64,000 nucleotides of DNA from Plotosus lineatus (taxonomy: Eukaryota > Chordata > Actinopteri > Siluriformes > Plotosidae): the NCBI GenBank assembly GCA_024760905.1, contig CM045745.1:748501-812500 (forward strand), given 5' to 3'. Positions within the stretch are counted from its first letter, which is position 1. Each line of letters begins with the position of its first letter. The notes under the pieces are model-generated. The model did no database searches, was not told the origin of the DNA, and worked only from the letters and a program-made list of their open reading frames with translations. Of the stretch, positions 13,601 through 26,100 are shown one piece after another. Both the position numbers and the translations under genes were made by a program.

Positions 13601-16600
13601 CGATCCTGCGCCCTACCACTAGACCACCACTGCCGCCTGAAAGGTGCATACTATACAATCAAATTTATACTACACAGTACACTACACTGATATATTCTAC
13701 ACTTATACCTGACCATGTTGAGTCAACAGCAGGTGTGTACGTCATTTGCTGTTACTGAATTTCAAATGCAGCACAAGAAATTTCAAATCTAATGACATAT
13801 TGGTGATGCATTCTCTGAGGAAACACTGGAAATGCAAAAAACATTACTCACATTGCTACATTTTTCTCTGGCACCATAGAATTGCAGACTGCTTGGTAAT
13901 TTAAATGCCAGCCACAGGGAATAAGAAGGAAAAAATTCCCATGTTTTTGTTGTTCAGAGACCTACACTCCTATCTGCTGGGAGACCAGGAGGAGAATGAG
14001 AACAATGCTAACCAGGCAGCCAACAACAACAACCAGCAACCACGAAACAATGCTAATGCCATTCCTGTAGTGGGCGAAGGCCTACATGCTGCACACCAGG
14101 CCATCCTGCAACAGGGAGGCCCTGTGGGCTTCCAGCCCTACCACCGTCCTGTGAAGTTTCCCCTCAGGGTAATGCCCTGTGATAATTTTAATTCTGTGAA
14201 TAATGTTTGAAAGCTTGTGGGACCTCTAATGTGTGTTTGGTCTTTTCTTTAATATAGATTGTGTTGCTGATCCTGTTCATGTGTGTCACTCTACTCTTGG
14301 CCAGCTTGGTGTGTCTCACTTTGCCTGGTGAGCATTTTTTTTCTTTCTTATCTGTCTTGTACAAATTATGAGGGGGTTCTTACCATATATGTGTACCTAA
14401 TAAATAAATAAATAAATGTATAATTTAATGGGGTAGCAAAAAAACTCAACATGGTAGAAGTGATACCTAACCTTGTAGTTCCAGGATCTCAGTTTAGTTC
14501 CAACACACAAATTTCCCAGATCCACTGGAGTTTCCACTGGTCTCCTTCTTTCACCCATAAACATTGCAGTTGGGTAGATCCGCTGTGTAATGTGCTATGA
14601 ACATCTATGTCTGCACTGTGCTGGTTTCCCACTCAGGATGAGTTTAACCAGACACCAATAGTGGTGCGACAGTAGTGTGATTCAATTGTATAAATCTCAG
14701 TAGTAAAGGGTACCTGTGGTTAATTAGTCTCACTAGCTCTTTAATGCAACCACAGGATATCAGTGGTTCCTTCCAGCAACATCAGTCCTTGTCCCTTGTA
14801 TAAGAACATGTGAGTACTGCTACACTGAGCATGCTCATGCACTGGGCCTTCTCATTGGCTGTTTCAGCTCATTAGTAATGCAAATTCGTTGGATTGGCTG
14901 GTCTGCCTCACTGACCCCGTGCCTCATAACACATTATCTGCCAGTGCAGAGCTGCACAAACAACAAGGGCAGAATTCTCGGGAAACATTTAATTTGTCTT
15001 TTAAAATAAAATGACTGCAGGAATCAAAGAATCTCACTTTGTTTTTAATAGTATAATTTTTTTTGATGTACGATGTTTATCCTGCAGGGGAAATTTGGCC
15101 CTGCATTTAACCCATCCAAAGTGAGCATACACCCAGAGTAGTGGGTGATCACACTGCAGTGCCTGTAGAACAGTTGGGGGTGAGGTGGTCTGCTCAGGGG
15201 CCCTTTAGCCATAAAGGTGGAGGAAGGGGAGGTGCTGGTCATTTCTCCTGCTGCTACACATCATGCCTGAATTTATCATTCATTTTCTGAACCGCTTAAT
15301 CCCAATTTAGGGTCAGGAGGAGATTATTAGATCATGCATTTGCAACTTCAAGCAATAAGATTAAATTTAGCATTCATATTAGATAGATCTCATTTTTTAT
15401 TTTAAAATAAAATGTTTGACTGCAAAGTTGTTGTACAGCATAAAAATATATACATATGTTAGACAAGATGGATATCTATACAGTGGAGCCTTGGAATCCG
15501 AACGCTCTAGAGTTCGAACTAATCGTAATCCGAACAAAAAATCCATGAATTCGTCCGTCTGTGAAACCAAACAAAAACTGTAAGTCGAACTCGAGAAACG
15601 CGCAAGAACAAAACTTGCGGAATTCCTGAAGTTGTTGATACTATGTATGTTCTGGGGAAGTCCGGAATTTGTTGATACTATGTATTACCCTAAAAGCTGT
15701 CCTGGGGAAGTCCGGAAGTTGTTGATACAGTACTATGCACGTATCACAAGCACTAAAGTTAAAGCTATCTAATCACTAACGCCATATACCACCTCCAGCG
15801 ACAAATACGATTTAGAGTACCGAACAGAAAACCCACAGATCGGCTTATAGGCATAACCGCCTAAACACCGCTGAAGAGGATGTATGTATGTATGTATGTA
15901 TGCATGTACAGTGGTGCCTCACCTTATGAATTTAATCCATTCCAGAGCCTTTTTCTTAACTTGGATTTTTCATAAATTGAACCATATTTTATACCATGTA
16001 AAACGCGTGATTCGTTCCAAGGCCCCCAATACTACCGCCTAAACCTTTTAAAAATTATAAAATCATACCGTTTAAGACTTCCTTCTTCTTCAATATCGTA
16101 CCAATGGTAGATGGGTTTGGCCATATTCCTTTGCGATGTTACTACCGCATGCCACAAGCACGTTTCTTCTCACTTGCACCGGAAATCACACACATGTGTG
16201 GGTGTGGGTGTCTGTGTGTGTGCGCACACGGATGTGTTGACCATGTCTTAGCAGAGTTATAATCTTACAAATGTTTATGGAAGGTTAAAAGTCTCAAGAA
16301 ATAAAGCATGAAACAACAGGAACTCTGTCCTTTACACGAAAAGCATTATGGGAGATGCAGCTCCATAATAGCCAATGGGTGGCCAGCAGGGCAGGATGTT
16401 GGGAGCTAGCCAATGGGAGGCCAGCGGGGCGGAATGTTGGAAGATAGGCAATGGGAGGTAGCTGCGTCATCCCTCCTAGCCAATGGGAGGCCAGCGGAGT
16501 GGGATGTTTGAACATCATTGATGGGAGAGCAGCTCGTGCATTGTTTGAATGATGCATTTGAATGTTTGAATGGTGTGTTTCATAAGGAGAACTTGTTTCG

Positions 16601-19600
16601 TATACAGACACAAAAAATTTTGGAAGATGTTTTTTCATAACTTGGATTTTTCGTTTGCTTATCGTAAGGTGAGATACCACTGTATGTATGTGTGTAAGCT
16701 AAAGTGCTAAAGCTAAGCTAAAGCGCTAGCAATGCTGTGAACACCTTTAACAATGAGGTCATGAGCCACTTCCGTAAGATTTTGAAAAGAAGGCAGAAAC
16801 AAGCCACGTGAGAAATGTTCTTCAAGAGAAGAAAGAAGGAAGAGTCATCCATGCAAAGTGGTAGCAAGAGGAAAGACACCTTTGGTTGATTAAAACTGTT
16901 ATGGAAGGGAATCTGCGTCTTCTCTTCCTCTTCAACATTTATGTATGCCAACTGCTCACCACCACAAAGGTTAAAATTCTTATCTTTATTGTTCTTATAC
17001 TTTAGCTTTTCTGTGATTTTTATTTGTCTCTATCACAAAAGAGTTGCACTTTGGAGAGGGGTGTGGCTGTCACACGCAGGGTGGAGTGGTAAACATACAC
17101 ACCTAATTCCATTTAATTACAGACTATAAAGACTAGCAGCGCCATTCCCTGTAATCTCCCTGGCTCTCAGCTTTGTGCTCGACCAGTTCCCACTTTAGTT
17201 TGATTTCCCCGTGCTCTGATGCCTTCCCCGTGAACAATAAAGCACACCCAAATACGGGTGCATTTTATTGTTCACGGGGAAGGCACTAGATCACGGGGAA
17301 AATCTTAGTCACTGTTAGAGATGCAGAGAAACACGGAAATCAAACTAAACTGCTCTACCAGTTCCCGCTTTAGTTTGATTTCCATGTTTCTAGTGCTCTC
17401 GTGCTGTCCCTGTGAACAATAAAGCGCACCTGTTTTCATAGATGAAACAGGAAATTGTAGTCACTGTTAGAGAGACAGAAAAGTTAGTCTCTCACAACAC
17501 AGACCATAACATAATGTACTGTATTCAATCATTTTTTCACTTAATTTGCGGACCTATGGAATGAGTTACGGTACGGTTAACTTCTGTTCAAAAGACGACG
17601 GAACGGACGAAGACCATTTATATTATTTGTAATGGGAAAAGCGGATTGGGAAATCCAAACAAATTGGAATCCGAACAGCCATCTGGAACGGATTAAGTTC
17701 AAGTATCGAGGCTCCACTGTAGATCTTTATCTTTGGGGTTAGGAATTCTGTGAATGGGAATAGTGTTTGGGAGGGTTGTGTTCATGCTGCTCTCTCTTTC
17801 CTCTGTGGCAGTGTTTGCTGGCCGCTGGCTCATGTCATTCTGGACGGGCTCAGCTAAAATCCACGAACTGTACACAGCAGCATGCGGCCTTTATGTGTGC
17901 TGGCTGTCTATCAGGGCCGTGACTGTGCTGTTAGCCTGGATGCCTCAGGGTCGCAGGGTCATCCTTCTCAAAATCCAGGAGTGGACACTCATGGTACGTG
18001 CAGAACATTACACTTTTTTGGGGTGTGGGGAGGTGTGAACAGCACCTGTTTATATTGTAATTTGTTGTATCAGAGTTCCCGAGTTGTGCATCGACAAGGC
18101 GTGTGACTGTTAACCCAGAGATCGCAAGTTCGAATTCGGATTAATGTCACAGCCATCAGTCACCGGGACTCCATGGGCGTTAACTGGCCAATCTCTAATG
18201 GGAGGGAGGGATGGTATATGCTCACTTTCCTGTCACTCTCAGCAATCACCAGCCAATCATGGGTGTTTGTGAATTATTTGCATGAGGGGGCGGATAGCTC
18301 TTTCCCTTCAAGTGTGTTAGACCACCCCCGAATACGCATGCGTCACAGTTCAAAAAGAGGCTGTTGGCTACCATTGCATTTCACAGAAGAGGCATGTGCA
18401 TGCTTTTGTTCCTCCCTGGTTGTTGGTGGTCATGTGATGCAGATGAGAGACTTGTTGTCTTTTATACATGTTCATGTACCTTTTTGAAACCAGTGTCTCT
18501 CCCTCACGCCAGTCCCAAGCCCAGATAAATGCAGAGGGTTGTGTCAGGAAGGGCATCCGACATAAAACCAATGCCAACCTTTATAATGCAAATCACAAAT
18601 ACTACCTCCATACCAGATCTGTCGAGGCCCGGGTTAACAACGACCGCGATCAGTGCTGTTAACCAACAGGGTGCTGGTGGAAATTGGACTACTGTTGGTC
18701 GAAGAAAGAGAGGCGGGAGCCGTGTCTGTAGGCGGAGAGAGAAGAGGAAAAGCATGAGTCTAGGACTGAGAGTAGGGACTTTGAATGTTGGAACTATGAA
18801 AGGAAAAGATAGAGAGCTGGCTGACATGATGCAGAGCAATAAGGTGGACATACTGTGTGTTCAGGAGACCAGGTGGAAAGGTAGCAAAGCTAGAAGCCTA
18901 GGAGCAAGGTTTAAGCTGTTTTATCATGGTGTGGATGGGAAGAGAAATGGAGTAGGAGTAATCTTGAAGGAGGAGTTTGTCAGGAATGTTCTAGAAGTGA
19001 AAAGAGTGTCAGACAGAGTGATGAGTCTCAAGTTAGAAATAGAAAGTGTGATGTTCAATGTTGTAGTGCTTATGCCCCATAGGCAGGATGTGAGCGAGAA
19101 GAGGAGAGATTCTGGAGTGAGTTAGATGAAGTGATGCAGAGTACCACCAGAGCTGAGAGTGGTCATTGGTGCAGACTTCAATGGACATGTTGGTGCAGGC
19201 AACAGAGGGGACGAGGAAGTGATGGGCAGGTTTAGTATCCAGGACAGGAACACAGAAGGACAGATGTTGATCGATTTTGCAAAAAGGATGGAAATGGCTG
19301 TGGTGAATACTTTCTTCCAGCAGGAGACAGGAGGGTGACTTATAAAAGCAGAGGTAAGAGCACACAGGTAGACTACATCTTGTGTAGACGATGCAGTTTG
19401 AAGGAAGTCAGTGACTGCAAAGTAGTAGTGGGTGAGTATTCCCAAACAGCATAGGATGGTGGTGTGCAGGATTACGTTGATGGTGAGAAGGGTGAAGAAG
19501 GCAAAGGCAGAGCAGAAGACAAAGTGGTGGAAGCTGAAAAAGGAAGAGTGTCGGGTTGTCTTCAAGGAGGAGTTGAAACAGGCTTTGGGTGGTCGGGAAG

Positions 19601-22600
19601 TGCTTCCAGATGACTGGACAACCACAGCAATTGTGATCAGGGAGACAGGTTCTTGGTGTGTCCTCTGGAAGGAGAGTAGATAAGGAGACTTGGTTGTGGA
19701 ATGAGGAAATGCAGTAGTGTGTACAAGGTGAGAGGTTGGCTAAGAAGAAGTGGGACACTGAGAGGACCGAAGAGAGTAAACAGGAGTACAGGGAGACACA
19801 GCGTAAGGGGAAGATAGCGGTGTCAAAGGCCAAACAGAGAGTGTATGATGACTTGTATGCTAGGATGAACAGTAAGGAGGGAGAAAATTATTTATACAGG
19901 TTGGCACAGCAGAGCGATAGAGATAGGAAGGACGTGCAGCAAGTTATAGTGATTAAGCTGATGAATGAAGAAAATGCGAGAGAAAAACGTTAAAGAGCTG
20001 TCCGTTGAGGAGCAGAAGTAGCAAAGATTAGTAAGGGTGAAGTGAGGAGGGCATTTAAGAGGATGAAGAGTGGAAAGGCAGTTGGTCCTGATGACATACC
20101 TGTGGAGGTATGGAAGTGTCTAGGCGAGGTAGCAGTAGATTTTCTGACAAGAACATCCAACAAGGTCTTGGAGAGTGAGAGGATGCCGAAGGAATCTCCA
20201 TTTCCATCGAGAAGTGTGCTTGTGCCCATTTTTAAGAACACGGGAGACGTGCAGAGTTGTGGCAATTACAGAGGGATAAAGTTGATGAGCCATACGATGA
20301 AATTATGGGAAAGAATAGTGGAAGCTAGACTAAGGGCAGAGGTCAGCATTTGTGAACAACAGTTTGATTTCATGCCAAGAAAGCGCACCACAGATGCAGT
20401 GTTTGCTTTGAGGATGTTAATAGAGAAGTACAGAGAAGGTCAGAGGGAGCTGCATTGTGCCTTTGGATCTGGAGAAAGCATTTGACAGGGTGAAGAACTG
20501 TGGTATTGCATGAGGAAGTCTGGAGTGGCAGAGAAGTATGTTAGAGTGGTGCAGGACATGTATGAGACATGTAAGACAGTGGTGAGGTGTGCTGACAGCG
20601 TGACTGAAGAATTCAAGGTGGAGGTGGTCCATTCACGGGATCATCTTTACCTGCTACTTGTTCATGGTTCGGGTTGCGGGAGCAGCAGCCTAACAGTGAG
20701 GTTCAGAAGAACCATTGCTGACTTTCGTAAAGAGTAGGTTTGCAAAGCCGTCAGCGTGTTTCTGTCCCTTGCGAAAAGGGTTGTGACAGGAAGGGCATCC
20801 GACGTAAAAACCTCTGCCAAATCAAACGTGCGAATCAGATGATTCGCTGTGGTGACTCCCGAGTAAAAAGGGAAAAAGCCGAAAGGAAGACAGACATCAT
20901 CTGTAACCCTTTCAGTCTATAAACTGGAAATGTACAGAGAAGACTGGAGTGATGCACCATTAAACATCCCAGTGCCGTTGTCACCAAGTATCAGCACTTA
21001 TAGAATCACATTAATACAACAGAATAACCTCCTGAAAAGGAAGCGTGTGTGCATTGAGTTATGTTTTGTGCTCGAATGTAGAAACACTGTAGGTATTATT
21101 AAAACACAAAAAGGTTTCCGGTTATCATCAGTCATCACAAGACATCCTGAACCAGCAGACAGAAAACAGCCCATGTGGGTCAGGGATCCATCACTCACAG
21201 CCCCACAGTGTGAGCTTTTCATTGGATAACAGAATTAGAAGAGAGAAAAGGCATTTTGATAGTCTTTAGATTTTCAAGGATGACTTTCCTTTTATGCTTT
21301 TTTTTTTACCCCTTTGATGAAAATTTTCTGTTTTTTTGTTTGTTTGTTTTTTAACAGAAAAGAATACAGTCGGCCCCCTACTTAAGAAATTAATCCATCC
21401 CAGTGCCTTTTTCGTAGTTTCGTAAATAGGGGGGGCATTTAACATGTAAAACGCCTGATTCAAGACTACCCCATAAACCCTTTAAAAATGATAAAAGTAC
21501 ACCAATTTTGTATGAAATATGTGTTAAAAGTAAAAGAAAGTTATTTATTAAACCATTTAAACATTTTATAAACATATTAAACCATTTTATTAGCATATTT
21601 ATTAATTAAACCCATTAAAACTCGGTCATCCCTTGAATATCGCGAATAATATAGACCAGACCTGACCGCGATATTTGAAAAACCGCGAAGTAGGAACACC
21701 CCTCTCATTTCTACCATGTTGTCTCATTTCTGTTTTCTTGTCTATAAAATATCAAGAAGTGTATATTAAACGTGACACAGTTATATGCATATGTAAATAC
21801 TGTAATGTATTAATATTTAAATAGAATTTCTATATAAATACTTTAAGTACTGTACTCACCTCTGACAATAGCTCTTCTCCACCGTGCAGGATGTTCACAA
21901 ACACTATAAGATCACACACAAAAAAAAACCATCCCGCGGGAATGTGCGAGGCAACAGCAAAACATCCCGCGGGAATGTGCGAGGCAACAGCTTCACGCAT
22001 CTAAGCCAATCAGCTTGCAAGATTGAGTTGAGTGGGCGGTCCGTATTGGCAATAACAGGTCGAATACGTTTCCAGTGGGAGTTGGAGTCCGCCAAAGCTG
22101 TCCTTTGTCACTGATTCTGTTCATAATTTTTATGGACAGAATTTGTAGGCGCAGTCGAGGCGATGAGGGGTTCTGGTTTGGTGGTCATCGGATCTCGTCT
22201 CTGCTTTTTGCGGATGATGTTGTCCTTTTGGCTTCATCAAGTCGGGACCTCCAGCTCTCATTGGAGCGATTCGCAGCTGAGTCCAAAGCGGCCGGGATGA
22301 GGATCAGTACCTCCAAGTCCGAGGCCATGGTTCTCCGTCGGACAAGGGTGGAATGCACCCTCCGGGTCGGGAATGAGGTCCTGCCCCAAGTGGAGGAGTT
22401 TAAGTATCTTGGGGTCTTGTTCACAAGTGAAGGAAGGATGGTGCGGGAGATCGACAGATCAATTGCTGCAGCCTTTGTTGTTAAGCGGAGCCTGTACCGG
22501 TCTGTCGTGGTGAAGAAGGAGCTGAGCCCCAAGGCGAAGCACTCAATTTACCAGTCGATCTACGTTCCAACCCTCACATATGGTCACGAGCTTTGGGTCG

Positions 22601-23036
22601 TGACCGAAAGAACAAGGTCGCGGATACAAGCGGCTGAAATGTGCTTCCTTCGCCAGGTGGTGGGGTTCTCCTTAGTGATAAGGGAAGAAGCTCTACCATC
22701 CGTGGAGAGCTCGGAGTAGATCCGCTGCTCCTCCGCATTGAGAGGGGCCAGTTGAGGTGGCTCGGACATCATGTCAGAATGCCTCCCGGACGCCTCCCTG
22801 GTGTGGTGTTTCGGGCATGTCCAACCGGGAAGAGACCACGGAGTCGACGTAGAACAGGCTAGAGGGACTATGTCTCTTGGCTTGTCTGGGACCGCCTCGG
22901 TGTCCCCCTGGGAGAGTTGGAGGAAGTAGCTCTGGAGAGGTACGTCTGGACCTCTTTGCTTCGGTTGCTGCCCCCGCGAGCTGACCCTGGACTTAGTGGA
23001 AGATGATGATGAAAAAACTAAAGAGTTAAGCCTCCT

Positions 23037-23104
<68 letters not shown>

Positions 23105-26100
23105 GCAACAGCTGACGGAACAATTCTATTTAAATCTTTAAATGGACGGGATGTTTTATTTAAAGCGGAATTATAGTACCTGTTTGAAAGATCAGAGGTC
23201 CTCATTCAATATTAACTTGCTTCCTTGTGCGATTGGAGGTCTTCTCCCACAGAGCATTCTGTTTTAATATCGTGCCGAAATAATCGCCTCCATCACTGTA
23301 TTTCTGCTTTAAGGTCTCCTTCTGGTTCAATATCGTCCCAATTGTAGAGGGGTTTCGGCGATAACGAAATATAACCCTGCATGATCAATCTCAAAACAAG
23401 CCAACAGTCAACTCTTCTTCATGCATGTGACAAACAGGAAGTATGGGTACAGGAAGTTCAGCTGCGTCATCCCTCCTAGCCAATGGGAGGCTCGTGGGGT
23501 GGGATCTTGGGAGACAGCCAATGAGAGAGCAACTTGCACATCATGAGAAATTTTGATCGGCGTGTTTGAATTTTGAATGATGCATTTCGTAAGAGGAGGT
23601 TGTTTTCCTATCCCGGGGACGAAAACTTAGGAAAATGTTTTTTGTAACCCGGAATTTTCGTACCCAGGAGGTTTTGGCCGACTATATTTGGTATAATTTT
23701 TAACTCCCACTTTAAGGAGCTACAGGAATGGATTCCATCCGTCTGTCCCTCACACTTTAGTTTCTGGACATTTACTTGCTGCGTGCTGAAGCTGGAGCTT
23801 TCAAACTTTTTCTCCTTGTTCTTTCTTTACCACATTATGAAATGGTCCTTTTGGTAGGAGTGTCTGGACCCCATGGGTTTTTTTTTCCAAGTTGTAATTG
23901 GAAACTTGTCTCATATGTATTTTGTATAATCCTCAGTTCAGTTCATTTTCTGTAACCGCTTCATCCGAATTAGGGTCACGGGGAGGCTGGTGCCCATCCC
24001 AGCCAACTCAGGGCGAGGGCAGAGTACACCCTGGACAGCTCGCCAGGCCATCGCAGGGCGGAAACACGCTAACGGCTTTGCAGCCTACTCTTGTCGAAAG
24101 TCAGCAATGGTTCTTTTACATGCCTCGCACCATAGACAGTGAGAGACATGGCCGGCCTTTGATAACCCAGTTAGCTCCACTGGGGGGGACAGTGACAACC
24201 TTGTGGAGAGTGGGACTCGAACCCCCAACCGTTGGATCAGCGATCCGGCGCCTTATACCACTAGACCACCACTGCCCCCATATATAATGCCCCCGTATAA
24301 TCCTCTGTAATAGTTTTATTCAAGTCCGATAAATGTGAATCAGATTGAACACAGGTGGATTTTTATCAGCACTGTATTCTGCACTTGCATCATAGGCACA
24401 TTTGAATAAAAAAAGGCACCATGGAGCGATGATCCGAATGCAAAATTGCGGGCCGACAGGCTGTTTTGAATATTATTGCATGCATTAAAACACACTAAAT
24501 GCTGAACTAAACACTAAAACACCCCAGACCCTGAATTTCCAAGGTGATTAAACAATGTCAATGCTACCGATTACCATGTTTATCATAGAAAGTAACAGCA
24601 AAAACAAGGTTTTCTGTCAACCAGTTAAAATATGAAACAGGATTTGTTTTGGTTAATTTGCAACATTTCATATGTTTGTGTAAGTGTTCATTTTCTTTTC
24701 ACCCCTTTGATTGTGGGGGGGGGGGGGGAGAGTAAAGAGGTAATTATAGAGTACAAGCTGCTTTCACACAGCATGGGTTGTTTTAGCAAGCATGTCATAT
24801 CGGAGAACTGAATTCATTACCCATTTGCTTGTATTCTAATGTCTTCTACAGAGCAGGGATGTTACCAGGTTAGTGAAAAAAAAAAAAAACTTTCGCATTT
24901 GAAGGATTTCTTAGAAGTTGGAGTTTGACCTCTCAGGGTCGCTCAAGGTCAACGGTAATTGTCTCATTTGAAAGTTGCTATATGGTTTCCTCCATAGTAA
25001 CAGCATATCTCTTGACACCTTCAAAATTATCATATGGTGTCTATATCAGTAAAATCATCTCTGAAGTGCAGGTTGGGTCGTGTCTCCACCATGTTTGTTG
25101 AAAATCTGTGCATTCGCGTCCTCAGATTTTGTTCACAGACAGTCCAACTTAAAAGCCATAATGATCCAGCAGAAAAACTACATCTTGGGCAGCAGCGTCT
25201 GAGAAAAGCAAATATTGGACTGCAGTGAGTTTTCTCAGCTATTTCTCAGACATGCTGATTGATTGTCTTTGAAAAATCTCAACATCTCGAACTCAACATG
25301 TGATTTTTATATAAATATAACATGTGTGATTTTTATATAAATTTCTATATTACTGATGTGTTATTATTTATATATGACAGGGAAACACACAGAGGAATAA
25401 GAGGTTTACTTATTAGTAGAACGTGATTTTTAAAGTAAAATCATGCTGAATCTGATTCTCAATTTGTGGCCAAATCACGTTCGTTCTGTTTGCGTGTGAG
25501 AGCTTTATTAAATATACACTAATTCTTTCCCAAGTGAGCCAACACTCTAAATCATGTATTAGCTTCCTCAGGACCGCTTATGATTTATGAAGATGAGGAC
25601 ATGGTGAAAGAACAGTGTTGGCTGCTGTGGAAATATGAGGGAAATCAGACTGCTGTTATTTTTTCAGAAAAGCTCCATTCATATGTTTCCATATGTTTTG
25701 TTGGGAACCCTTCCTTCTGCTGCCGCCATGGCTGAAGTGCCCTTGAGCAAGGCACATAACGCCTAACTGCTCTCCAGATGTCCCAATGGGTGTGGTAGTC
25801 CACTGCTCTTTTTGTGTGTGTGTGGGGGGGGGTGCATGCACATTTTGGATGGGTTAAATGCAAAAGCAACACTTTTCCTTTGCAGAATTAATACTGTACA
25901 GCAAAAAAAAAAAAAATAACAACAACAAAAAAAATAATTACTGTGTATAAAATTGAATACTCCCCTGAACATGCCAATTCTGTGTGTTGAGCTTTTTCGG
26001 TGTGTGTTTGTGTGTAGATTATGAAGATGCTGATCGTGGCAGTTCTGTTAGCTGGTGTGATTCCACTGCTCCTGGGTTTGCTGTTTGAGTTGGTGGTTGT

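Larger units (their letters stand above)
21367..23684. mobile_element. Family B Tigger-like element interrupted by Rex3
   Basis: Left end CAGTCGGCCCCCTACTTAAG, right end the complement of TAGTCGGCCAAAACCTCC, with TA next to both. The block TTGTATGAAATATGTGTTAA at about 21509 is shared almost letter for letter with 28131-28230 of another copy. Minus-strand sequence near 23260-23370 is a decayed piece of the Tigger transposase N terminus (GRNPST-like). A second degenerate TIR-like start lies near 21623. A 33-base tandem duplication (CATCCCGCGGGAATGTGCGA unit) is at 21930-21995. Rex3 occupies 22036-23013. Confidence 0.7.

Noticed and set aside
24190..24282. tRNA gene suggested by A and B boxes (also at 13550-13637, 37150-37220, 55955-56000)
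   Set aside because: The boxes are embedded in longer dispersed SINEs and do not fold with proper acceptor stems by eye; these are tRNA-derived SINE heads.
24900..24955. Nuclear-receptor-like half sites (AGGTCA) in a MARCHF6 intron
   Set aside because: Short motifs in unconserved intron DNA; expected by chance and without supporting context.
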